A stretch of DNA of 34,067 bases from an uncultured Eubacteriales bacterium. GTDB lineage: Bacteria; Bacillota; Clostridia; Oscillospirales; Oscillospiraceae. Positions 21,740-30,282 of this stretch are shown here, in pieces (position 1 is the first letter of the stretch; each line of letters starts with the position of its first letter). The notes beneath the pieces were generated by a model. The model saw only the letters and a program-made list of their open reading frames with translations. It was not told where the DNA came from and did no database searches. The position numbers and the translations under genes were made by a program. The DNA is taken from contig URST01000015.1 in NCBI GenBank assembly GCA_900550585.1, positions 1 to 34,067 of the forward strand, written 5' to 3'.

Positions 21740-23404
21740 ATGTCGTACCAGAGTATCGCCAGCTTCTTTTCGAATCACTTTGTAGAGTCCTGCGTCATTG
21801 TATTTCTTCTCATCTGCGTGGCCGCACGTATTTTCAACGAAATATCCGGGTTCAAACGGTTAAAGAAAGAACGCGAAGAATTGCAGACCGCAAAAGATGC
21901 TTTCGAAACTTACAAGCTATCAATACAGTCCGACAGGAAGAAGCTGGATGATGATGCCGCATCCCGCTTGCGCACTCAGCAGGCACAGTACGCAGCAAAC
22001 GAAAAGCGCCTTGCTCAGCAAGAGGCTGCAATGCGCCAGAGCCTCGTACATATCCGTTCCAGTCTGCGCAAAACTCTTCTTGATGACCTTCGCGCTTTTC
22101 CTGCCTTTGCATCCCTGTCAGAAGATGACAAACAGCTCACCAGCGCCATTACCTCGGATATGTGGATATTCCCTCCGTTCGAATTTTCAGCCTGTGTAAG
22201 TTCCGGCAGTGGAAAAACATACCACACCTCGCTGCGCGGCTGCGATTGCGAAGATTTCAAATTTCGAAAGCGCCCTTGCAAACACATGATACGCCTCGGC
22301 ATATCCTTGGGGCTTCTTCTCAACTACGATACAGATGCCCAGAGAATAGAACTCTCGCATATCATGACGCAAAAAAACGAGCTCCAAGCCGCACTCGCAA
22401 AAAAGGAAAAGTTCATTGCCGCGAAGGAGGAGCACCTTCGTCATTTAGAGAAAACACAAGATCAGACCTACCCATGGCTTGCCGAGCTCCGCGCCGATGC
22501 ATACGAAACCGCCGACACGCAGTGGATAGATTATTTGCAAAATAAAAGCCGCCCCGCGATGCAAAAGGCCACCGAAGTCAGCAGCATCATCCACGGTGAA
22601 TTGCGTCAAGCCCGTATCGCCGCCAAGCAGGCTGAGTATCAGGTACATTTTTACGAATCGCTGTTCCCTTGGCTGCTGGATTACAAAGAGTTGCCGCCCG
22701 CCGAGGCTTTCTCCTATGTGCAGGATGACTCTTCCTCTCCACCGGAGGAGGATGTTGCCGTTGCCAACAAATACCTCTCACCGCAAGAGCGGGCCGAACT
22801 CTCCGACGCGGAACGCTACCAGCTCGTCCTTGACCGCTACATCGCGCGCAGCAAAACGAACTGGGAAATTGGCATCGAATACGAACGCTACATCGGCTAT
22901 CTCTGTGAACAACGCGGGTACGGCGTCACATACAACGGCGCAAGGGCAAAACTGGAGGATATGGGGCGTGATCTCATTCTGCGGCGCGGAAATGATGTAA
23001 TTCTTGTTCAGTGCAAACGATGGGCCTCCGAGAAGGTCGTTCATGAGAATCATGTATTCCAGTTGGCAGGCAGTGTATTCGAATATCAATACCAGCACCC
23101 GCAGCAGTCCGTTTCCGGTGTACTGGTCACATCCACCACTCTATCGGAAGTCGCGCAGCGCTGTGCCGGCTATCTGGGTATTCAGGTTTTCTCCGGTGTC
23201 CCATTTCAGGAATACCCTCGTATCAAGTGCAATATCGGCCGCGATGGCAGCAAGATATACCACCTCCCTGTTGACCAACAGTATGATACCGCGATCATCG
23301 ACAGTGATGGCGAGTTTTACGCTTCCACTGTCGCTGAAGCAGAAGCCGCCGGATTTCGCCGTGCTTATCGCTGGCGCGGCACCAATAGCACATACAAAGG
23401 ATGA
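21740..23404 (+). CDS. Membrane-anchored SWIM zinc-finger / Mrr-type restriction nuclease
   Basis: A 554-aa protein combining four parts. There is one N-terminal transmembrane helix (about 16-31, VESCVIVFLLICVAAR) and a coiled coil (about 37-105). A SWIM-type zinc finger follows with ligands C168, C170, C180 and H182 (GCDCEDF..RPCKHM), then a second coiled coil (about 208-305). The C-terminal Mrr-like PD-(D/E)xK nuclease domain covers residues 374-485, with E380, D411 (MGRDLIL) and Q424-x-K426 (VQCKRW) as the likely active site. Mrr nucleases cut DNA, often modified or foreign; SWIM fingers bind DNA or protein. I chose the ATG at 21740 because GGAGGAA lies just upstream; an in-frame ATG at 21725 is possible. 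It is on the opposite strand to all phage late genes and is less GC-rich than they are, as expected of a transferred defence gene. The biological role is inferred. Confidence 0.85.
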   Translation: MSYQSIASFFSNHFVESCVIVFLLICVAARIFNEISGFKRLKKEREELQTAKDAFETYKLSIQSDRKKLDDDAASRLRTQQAQYAANEKRLAQQEAAMRQSLVHIRSSLRKTLLDDLRAFPAFASLSEDDKQLTSAITSDMWIFPPFEFSACVSSGSGKTYHTSLRGCDCEDFKFRKRPCKHMIRLGISLGLLLNYDTDAQRIELSHIMTQKNELQAALAKKEKFIAAKEEHLRHLEKTQDQTYPWLAELRADAYETADTQWIDYLQNKSRPAMQKATEVSSIIHGELRQARIAAKQAEYQVHFYESLFPWLLDYKELPPAEAFSYVQDDSSSPPEEDVAVANKYLSPQERAELSDAERYQLVLDRYIARSKTNWEIGIEYERYIGYLCEQRGYGVTYNGARAKLEDMGRDLILRRGNDVILVQCKRWASEKVVHENHVFQLAGSVFEYQYQHPQQSVSGVLVTSTTLSEVAQRCAGYLGIQVFSGVPFQEYPRIKCNIGRDGSKIYHLPVDQQYDTAIIDSDGEFYASTVAEAEAAGFRRAYRWRGTNSTYKG

Positions 23405-23432
23405 GGAGCCTCCCGGCCCCTCATCCTTTTCT
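23396..23432. terminator. Bidirectional terminator between convergent genes
   Basis: AAAGGATGAGG (23396-23406) pairs with CCTCATCCTTT (23419-23429), with T-runs in the plus direction and A/T sequence in the minus direction. It overlaps the last codons of the nuclease gene and lies just after the stop of the polyvalent protein, so it can serve both. Confidence 0.8.
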
Positions 23433-23433
23433 C

Positions 23434-26400
23434 TTACCCTTGCCTCCGCAGGAATGGATTCGTCTGTGCTGCCTCGCGCTTCTGCATGGCTCTGACAAAC
23501 GGATTCTCCGTCTGTGCGGTCTGCGCCGTCTCCCTCCGCTGCATGGCCCGCACGAACGGATTCTCAGATGCGGTCGCGCTCCCGGAACCGGATGCCCGCA
23601 GGAACGGATTGTCCGCCGTCTTCCGCAGGAAGGGATTGCCGCTGGAGCCGGTGCCGGTGCCGAGGAAGCCGGCAAGGCTCTGCTTCCATTCCGGTTCTTC
23701 CTCCGGCTGGCTCTCCCGGTCGACCACAGCCAACGCCAGACGGTTGGCGGCGGCCTCCGTCGATACCCCCTGCACCCACGGCGCCTTGTCGTGGGTCTTC
23801 TTCGACCAGCCGTTCATGTAGTACAGTGCGTCCTTCTGATAATCGGTCAGATCCAGCATATGGATGGCGTACAGCTTCTCCGTCCGCCCGGACAGGCCGC
23901 TGCTGATGACCTTATACTGGTAGAACTGCTCCGGCGTGATACCGGCGCCGCTCTCCAGCTCCGCCTGCTGCTCCAGCGTCGTGTCGCTGGCCATGTCCGC
24001 GAAATAGATCTCCGCCTGCGCCGTCAGATCCAGACCGGAGCTTTGCAGCCATTCAAACTTCTGCGTGGCCGCGCTCTTCTCCGCCGTGGATTTGATGTCC
24101 TTGGTGCCGAAGTAGTAGGTGTAGAAGTCGTCATAGCTGACGCCGTTGGCCTTAGCCGACTTGGCCCGCTCGTACACATCCTTGTTGTAGGTCTGAAGGG
24201 CATACTCCGCGCCGAAACACTCCTTGTTGGCGGCACGGTAGGCGTCCTTCGCCTCCATCCCCTGCTGCAGATACTTCTCCGCGGCGGCGCGGTAGGATTC
24301 CTCCACCGCCAGCGCATTCTTCTGGATACCGGTCACGACAGCCTTCAGCTCCCTGGTCTTCTGCCGCTTCTCCTTGTCGGACAGGTCGGAGGACTCCACC
24401 TCACGGATCTCCTTCCACAAGTCGGAGCAGGCGGATTGCTGCTTGCTCCAGAACCGGCTGACCACCGCCGCCGTCTCATCGCCGCCGTTCTTGGCATAGG
24501 TCAGCGCGTCCGCTTCGTCGAAAAAGTCACCGCTCACCCGGTTGCTGGTCACGGCGTCCGTGGTAAAAGCCTTTGCGAACATCCCCCGCTCGGCCTGCGG
24601 TGTCAGGATCGGCAGCAGGAAGTCGCCCACCACGCCGGTGTACTGGTCCAGCACATAGTTCAGCTTCTTCGGCGAGATGCCCAGCGCACCGCCCACGGCC
24701 TTGGAAAATACGTCCGTGCTGCTGTCGTACCGCTGGCCCGGTGCGTAGCTCTGGAGCCGCTGGTTCTCGATGTCCCCGCCGTACCACGTCCGTCCCGGGC
24801 TGTCCGGATCCAGCAACGCCGAATCCACCAGCGCCGACGCGATGTTGCTGGTCAGCGGATTGGCCGGTGCCACCTGATTGCCCATGGTGTTCAGCGTGGC
24901 GATGAGGTCTACGTCCCGCCCCTGCACGTCGTCTGATACGCGGTCTGCGGTGATGCCCAGCAGCGACAGCTCCCGGCCCTTGGGGATCTTCAGCCAGATG
25001 CCGTCCTTCAGCTTGAACATGTAGTTGGTGTCCTTGTCACTGTCCCGCAGGTCGTCCCACTCCTCATCGTCGTGGTACAGCAGCGAGTTGATGAGCGTCG
25101 GCGCGATGCCCAGCATGGCGGCCCGGCCGATGAGCTTGGCCCACTCCCGGCCGCCCTTCGTCTCCGTCACACGCCGGATCATCTTGTCGAACCCCTGGAT
25201 GCCCGGATTCAGGAACGGTACATAGTTGGCGTTCAGCACCTTGCCCAGCGTACCGGCCCTGCCGAAGTTGACGGTCACATCCGCCGCCGCATAGAGGGCG
25301 TCCGCCAATGTCTCCGAGTTGACGCCGCCCTTTTCCAGCACGCTCATGAACTCCGCCAGACGGGGCGCCTGCTCTGTGGACATGTTCAGCGACTCCAGCC
25401 GCGCCATGAGCTTCCCTGCCTTGCTGGTGGGCTCCTTCACCGTACCGGTGGCGTAGTCGAACACCGAGGAGTAAGAGCCGCCCAACGCCTTGTACATCTG
25501 CCAGTATTCGCCGTTGTTTTTGATCTGAGCCAGCGCCCGGGGATAGTTCCGCAGGAACGCCTTGCCGTCCCGGGTGTACAGGCCCGCCGTCTGCAGGTCG
25601 CGCACCGTGTTCCGCACGAGGAACGTGGGATTGTAGCCGGTCACAAGGGACTTGAACAGGTTGTTGCTGGCGCGGATGACCTTCGTCAGGGTGTTGCTCT
25701 CCGCCGCATCCGGTGACAGGGCCTTCAGCGCATCGAAAAGGGTGTCGTCTACCGTCAGTTCCCACAGCTTACCGTCCCGGAACACTGTAAAGGTCTTATC
25801 CTTTGCAAGCGGCTGACTGCTTACATCGTTCAGCGTATCCGGGTCAAAATCGCCGCCGTCAAACTCCTGCGCCTCCTTGATGTACCGATGCACCGCCGGC
25901 GAATCCCCGGCGCTCATGTAGTCGTCCAGCATACGCTGGCCGAACCGGTTCTTGCTGCCCTCGCGCACCACCTTCATGGTCTGCTTGCCCAGCGCCTCGT
26001 GCAGGGGTACAAGTTGCTCCGTGCCGCCCTGTGCGCGGCCCACGGTCCTGCCGATGCGCACGGTATTCCGATCCCGTCCCGCGCCGGCGTCGCCGTCCGT
26101 GACACGCAGCGTCGGCACATAGTTGGGGTAGAACTCCTTCAGGAAGTCCGCGTTCTCCTGCGTCATCAGACCGCTGTCCACCCGATACTGCATCAGGTTG
26201 TCGACGTAGCGCCGTACCTGCTGCCGGTAGCCCTCGAACTCCGGATGGGCCTGCAGGGCACGGCGCACCCGTTCCCGGCTCACGTCCGCCGTGACATCCA
26301 CGCCGAACACCGGCTTGTCCTTGATGGCGTCCGCCCGGTCCACGGCCCGCAGCAGCTGCATCCGCTGTCTGGCCAGCGCCGCCGTGTCAGGGTCCGGGTC

Positions 26401-29400
26401 CTCTGCCAGCCGCCGGAGCTGTGCCTCTGTGTCCGTGCGGATCTCCGGATGGTCTGTATCGAACTCCCGCAGCGCCGCCCGGGCCTCCAGCATGGCCCGC
26501 TCCTTGTTCTGCGACAGGCTCATGCGGTCGATGTTGTGCAGATTAAAAAGATACATCTGGAACTCGTGGTAGTAGTCCTCGCCCTTCTGCCGGATGGGAG
26601 AAAAGATGGCGTTCAGGCTCTCTCCTACCTTCTGAGCGTTCACGTCCGTCTGTGCGTCCGCGATCATGCTGACGCCCGCAGAGGCCGAGGCCCGCGCCTG
26701 GTTGTAGAACTGGTAGAGATACGGGTCGTTAACCGCCTCCGACACCTTGCTGACGCTGTGCCCGGCGTCCACCATTTTACGGTACAGATAGCTCCACGCC
26801 TCCCGCGCCTTCTCCCCGGCACTCTTCCTCTCCGGCACCGTGTGGTCCGTCACCATCGACTCTGCGGCGCGGATGCGGTCCTCGCGGGAACCGATGGGGT
26901 CTGCCTGATCCGCGTACAGCCGCACAAGTTCGTCCAGATCGGCCTGCGTAGTCTGCTCCACCGTCCGCTCCGGAGGGGCCTCCTGCCGCTCCAGCCGCCG
27001 GAGCTGCGCGTCATACACCGCGTCCGACACCGTGTACGGGTCATCCCCGATGATGTTCTCATCCCGGGCCAGCTGCTCCATGTAGCTGTTCTGTTCCGCC
27101 GCGTCCTGTGCCGATACCGGCTCCGCCGTCACCTCTGGCGGCGCCATGCGGTCAGATCCACCGTACAGTGCCTGCCACGGCACGGCGTCCTCCGGTGCTG
27201 CGTCGCCGGTGTCCCGCCGATACAAGCCGTTCTCCTGCACCGTCCGCCCACTGTCCACGCCCGCCATCTCCTCGATGCTCCGCCCGGTGGAAAGCTGCTC
27301 CCGCCCCACGGGGCCGGTGTACTGGCCCTGCACCTCATCCAGCCACGCCACATCGTCAAGCGGTACGCGCTTGCTGTAAACATGCCCGTCTCCGGCGTAG
27401 TTCTGTGCTTCCATATAGGACGGCGTCACGAAGGTGCCCTGTGTGATGGGATAGCTGCTGTAAACTGTCATGTAGCCGCTGTCCAGTGCCCGCTGCACGT
27501 CACCTGCGCGGAAGTCCGGTGTCACATCATCCACGCCGCCGAAGTTGTCAATAGCCTCCCCGTATGTGAGGATATCCTCCGCGCTGCGTATCCATGTGTG
27601 CGCACCAAGCGCCGCGTCGAAGGGATTGCTCTGTTCGATGACCGCCAGCTGCTCCGCCTTCCGGTCTGTTTCCGCTATGGTGGAAAATGGTATGCCGCTG
27701 ATGTTGACATTCGTACCATTGTAGGATATACTGCCAATAGAGCCATTCTGCAGAAGCTGCTGGGACGTCATTGTAAGCCCAGCGAGGCGAAGAAGCGGGA
27801 TGACTCTTTTTTCATCCGCATGCAGGACCTCACTGCTCTCGATAAAGGATGCCAGATTCTTCTTCGTGTACGCGCTGTTTACTTTCTGCATATCCGCCAC
27901 CAGCAGGCCGTTTTCATATGGGCGCAGATCCATTACCGCCATAACAGGCTGGCCGTTCTGTGCCTTTACAGACCCAAACAGGATCACCCGACTTGTCTTG
28001 CCAGACTTCCCACTGCCCTTACTTTTCAAGACGAGGATGGGGTCTTCCAGTATCTCCGGGAGGCGCTTTATCTCCTCCAAAGTCATCTCCGGGTGTTCCT
28101 GCAGGATCGTGTTGACTTTTTCGCTTTGTATGTAGATATCACTTTCCGCCGCACCCAGTCCCTGCAGCACAGGTCCTGTGCTGCCAAGGTTGAATACCTC
28201 ACCGTCCGGCATCCCGTCAGCACGCCACTGGTCAATGTTGCTTCGATGGAACGGATTGATGTCATACTGCGTCCCCCTGCCCTGTGTTCCGGCCTCTGCC
28301 TGACGCAGGGCCTTTTCATACAGGTTCTGTGCGTCGATGAGCCGCCGCTGCTCCTGCGTGCCCTGCAGCTTGGCCACGGTGTCGCGCAGCCAGTCATAGA
28401 TGCGCTGGAACAGATTGCGATCCTGCACCAGCAGCCGCCGGACGGTGGCCTCGTCGGTGAACAGCTTTTCCTCCGCGAACTTGGCCACGATCTCCCGTGT
28501 GGCCCCGTCCTCGTCCAGCGTCACCCCCGCCCGGGCGTAGTCGTCCATCACCGCACGGCGCAGGGTGTCCACGTCCGCGCCCATGTCCTCCGCCACGAGC
28601 CGCATGGCCGCGTCGGAGAACTTGCCATACAGGCCGCTGCTCTCCATGTGGTGGGTCAGCTCGTGGACCAGCACCTGCCGCACCGGATCCGTGGCCGACG
28701 GGTCGATGGAGATGACGCCGTCCTGATAGCTGCCCTGCACGCCCTCCTGCATGACCCGGGCCTGCACCGTGGCGCCGAAGCGCTTGGCGATCTGTGCCGC
28801 CGTCTCAAACTGGTTCCGCTGTGCCTGCGGCATCTGCTCCAGCGCACCCAGCCACGCTGTGCGCTGCTGTGCGTCCATGCCGTTGGCGTCCACCAGCCGG
28901 GGTATCCGGGCGTACTCAGTGGGCATAGCCCGCCCCATGGCGTCCGACGCCCGCTGCGCGTTGGCCGCGCCGTCGGCGCTGAACCGGCCGTTGCGCCGCA
29001 GGTCGTCATAATAGGCGTCCTCCGCCGTCTGCGCCCGGCCCTGCTTCACACCCCGGCCCAGCTGTCCCACGCCGCCTACAAGGCCCATGGCTGCGCCCAG
29101 CAGGAAGTCATAGCCCATCTGGGCCACGTCCTCCGTGGTGAACAGATCTCCGCCGTTGTCCAACCGCAGCAGCCGGTCGGCCAGCGGGTTCAGCACGTCG
29201 GAGGTCACCTCCTCCACGCCCTCGCCCGCACCATTGACGATCCACGTCAGCAGCGCCTGCCCGGTCTTGTTCTTGGTCAGCTTCGTCACCAGTTTGTCCA
29301 CCAGCTCGTCCGCCCCGGCCTTGCCGTAGATCTTCGAGAATGCACCGAACATCTTCTCCGTGAATGTCTCGATGCCCGCCGACTTCAGGCCGGCTAGAAA

Positions 29401-30264
29401 CTGCTGCTCCTCGGACTTCCCCTGCTGCCGGGCCTCGTTGGCCGCCTGGCCGTAGGAACGCATCCCCATCATGGCAAGGCCGCTGCCGGGCAGCGCCAGA
29501 TTGGCCACGGCGTCCCCCAGCATCTGCGTACCGGTCACGCCCATGTCCACCAGAAACTGGCCCACGGTGCCCGCGCCCTCCTTGGCCTCCTCCTGCGCCT
29601 GTGCGCTCTTTTCAAAAAGGCGCGTGGCAGCGTCAAAGGTGGCCTGTCTCTGCTGGCTCCGCCGGTTTTTGCGCTCTGTCTCCATGCGCTGCGTGATGGT
29701 GTTGATGTCCTCGCCGGTCTCCCGGCTCTCCCGCACGGCGCGGCCCAGATCACCCAGTCCGGAGAACTGCCCCAGATGCTGCTCTCCGGTCACCGGCGTG
29801 GCCTGTCCGGCCAGCTCCGTGACGCTGCCCGCCGTACTGAGGGCGCCCGCCTTCACGGTTTTGGCCGCGCGTTCCATCAGCTTTCCCGCACCGGTGTAGT
29901 CCCCTGCACCAAAGGCCCGGATGTTCGGCAGGTTATCCACCGTCTGCTGCGCCTTGCTCTTCGGCACCGTGACCGCCGGCACCTGCCGCTTGTTGCTGCC
30001 GGTGTCCGCGATCATCGCGCCGGTGTTCACCAGCTGTCTCCCGGTGCTCTGTGCCGCCTTGGGCTTTACGATGGGCGTGGACTGCTGCGTCGCCGACGGC
30101 GTGATGAGCTTCATGCCGCCGCTGCCGTCCGCCATGGCCACGCCGCTCTTTGTCAGCAGCAGCGGTGCCTTCAGGGTGGTTTTCTGCGCGGAAGGCAGGG
30201 ATGCGCGCTGCACCCCTGCCTGCTTCTGTGTGTTCTTCTTGTTCCAGTCGTCCAGAAATTTCAT
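23434..30264 (-). CDS. Giant phage polyvalent protein (HExxH, MuF-C-like, ART-like, LPD38-like)
   Basis: A single uninterrupted 2276-aa protein of the large polyvalent type that phages inject or package with their DNA. There is a low-complexity Lys/Ala/Gln-rich N-terminus, then helical and glycine-rich hydrophobic segments (about 220-400). A zinc-metalloprotease-like HELTH motif lies at 534-538 (LVHELTHHMESSGL). A region at about 670-850 resembles the phage MuF C-terminal domain (FNLGSTGPVLQGLG, LPEILEDPILVLKS, VNSAYTKKNLASFI). An ADP-ribosyltransferase-like segment sits near 928-985 (GTFVTPSYMEAQNYAG, VPLDDVAWLDE). Long coiled coils cover about 1120-1400, and an LPD38-like region about 1530-1900 (TGYNPTFLVRNTVRD, NANYVPFLNPGIQGFDK). 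The tail has five NPF-[LV]-R repeats. The ATG at 30264 follows GGGAGGT. Domain names are from memory of motifs, not searches. It is the last gene of the late module. Confidence 0.85.
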   Translation of the reverse strand: MKFLDDWNKKNTQKQAGVQRASLPSAQKTTLKAPLLLTKSGVAMADGSGGMKLITPSATQQSTPIVKPKAAQSTGRQLVNTGAMIADTGSNKRQVPAVTVPKSKAQQTVDNLPNIRAFGAGDYTGAGKLMERAAKTVKAGALSTAGSVTELAGQATPVTGEQHLGQFSGLGDLGRAVRESRETGEDINTITQRMETERKNRRSQQRQATFDAATRLFEKSAQAQEEAKEGAGTVGQFLVDMGVTGTQMLGDAVANLALPGSGLAMMGMRSYGQAANEARQQGKSEEQQFLAGLKSAGIETFTEKMFGAFSKIYGKAGADELVDKLVTKLTKNKTGQALLTWIVNGAGEGVEEVTSDVLNPLADRLLRLDNGGDLFTTEDVAQMGYDFLLGAAMGLVGGVGQLGRGVKQGRAQTAEDAYYDDLRRNGRFSADGAANAQRASDAMGRAMPTEYARIPRLVDANGMDAQQRTAWLGALEQMPQAQRNQFETAAQIAKRFGATVQARVMQEGVQGSYQDGVISIDPSATDPVRQVLVHELTHHMESSGLYGKFSDAAMRLVAEDMGADVDTLRRAVMDDYARAGVTLDEDGATREIVAKFAEEKLFTDEATVRRLLVQDRNLFQRIYDWLRDTVAKLQGTQEQRRLIDAQNLYEKALRQAEAGTQGRGTQYDINPFHRSNIDQWRADGMPDGEVFNLGSTGPVLQGLGAAESDIYIQSEKVNTILQEHPEMTLEEIKRLPEILEDPILVLKSKGSGKSGKTSRVILFGSVKAQNGQPVMAVMDLRPYENGLLVADMQKVNSAYTKKNLASFIESSEVLHADEKRVIPLLRLAGLTMTSQQLLQNGSIGSISYNGTNVNISGIPFSTIAETDRKAEQLAVIEQSNPFDAALGAHTWIRSAEDILTYGEAIDNFGGVDDVTPDFRAGDVQRALDSGYMTVYSSYPITQGTFVTPSYMEAQNYAGDGHVYSKRVPLDDVAWLDEVQGQYTGPVGREQLSTGRSIEEMAGVDSGRTVQENGLYRRDTGDAAPEDAVPWQALYGGSDRMAPPEVTAEPVSAQDAAEQNSYMEQLARDENIIGDDPYTVSDAVYDAQLRRLERQEAPPERTVEQTTQADLDELVRLYADQADPIGSREDRIRAAESMVTDHTVPERKSAGEKAREAWSYLYRKMVDAGHSVSKVSEAVNDPYLYQFYNQARASASAGVSMIADAQTDVNAQKVGESLNAIFSPIRQKGEDYYHEFQMYLFNLHNIDRMSLSQNKERAMLEARAALREFDTDHPEIRTDTEAQLRRLAEDPDPDTAALARQRMQLLRAVDRADAIKDKPVFGVDVTADVSRERVRRALQAHPEFEGYRQQVRRYVDNLMQYRVDSGLMTQENADFLKEFYPNYVPTLRVTDGDAGAGRDRNTVRIGRTVGRAQGGTEQLVPLHEALGKQTMKVVREGSKNRFGQRMLDDYMSAGDSPAVHRYIKEAQEFDGGDFDPDTLNDVSSQPLAKDKTFTVFRDGKLWELTVDDTLFDALKALSPDAAESNTLTKVIRASNNLFKSLVTGYNPTFLVRNTVRDLQTAGLYTRDGKAFLRNYPRALAQIKNNGEYWQMYKALGGSYSSVFDYATGTVKEPTSKAGKLMARLESLNMSTEQAPRLAEFMSVLEKGGVNSETLADALYAAADVTVNFGRAGTLGKVLNANYVPFLNPGIQGFDKMIRRVTETKGGREWAKLIGRAAMLGIAPTLINSLLYHDDEEWDDLRDSDKDTNYMFKLKDGIWLKIPKGRELSLLGITADRVSDDVQGRDVDLIATLNTMGNQVAPANPLTSNIASALVDSALLDPDSPGRTWYGGDIENQRLQSYAPGQRYDSSTDVFSKAVGGALGISPKKLNYVLDQYTGVVGDFLLPILTPQAERGMFAKAFTTDAVTSNRVSGDFFDEADALTYAKNGGDETAAVVSRFWSKQQSACSDLWKEIREVESSDLSDKEKRQKTRELKAVVTGIQKNALAVEESYRAAAEKYLQQGMEAKDAYRAANKECFGAEYALQTYNKDVYERAKSAKANGVSYDDFYTYYFGTKDIKSTAEKSAATQKFEWLQSSGLDLTAQAEIYFADMASDTTLEQQAELESGAGITPEQFYQYKVISSGLSGRTEKLYAIHMLDLTDYQKDALYYMNGWSKKTHDKAPWVQGVSTEAAANRLALAVVDRESQPEEEPEWKQSLAGFLGTGTGSSGNPFLRKTADNPFLRASGSGSATASENPFVRAMQRRETAQTAQTENPFVRAMQKREAAQTNPFLRRQG
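23437..23638 (-). repeat. Five NPF-[LV]-R peptide repeats
   Basis: The last 70 residues of the giant protein contain NPFLR, NPFLR, NPFVR, NPFVR and NPFLR, two of them within the longer unit ENPFVRAMQ+RE+AQT. Spacing varies from 10 to 20 residues. At DNA level each copy contains GGATT preceded by a CGCAGGAA-like string on the plus strand. Confidence 0.85.
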
Positions 30265-30282
30265 GGTGTACCTCCCGACCGC

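Noticed and set aside
25888..29397. A 1169-codon open frame on the plus strand antisense to the giant phage protein
   Set aside because: It is a shadow of the GC-rich minus-strand gene. It is rich in His, Arg and Leu, has no ribosome-binding site and shows no recognisable domain.
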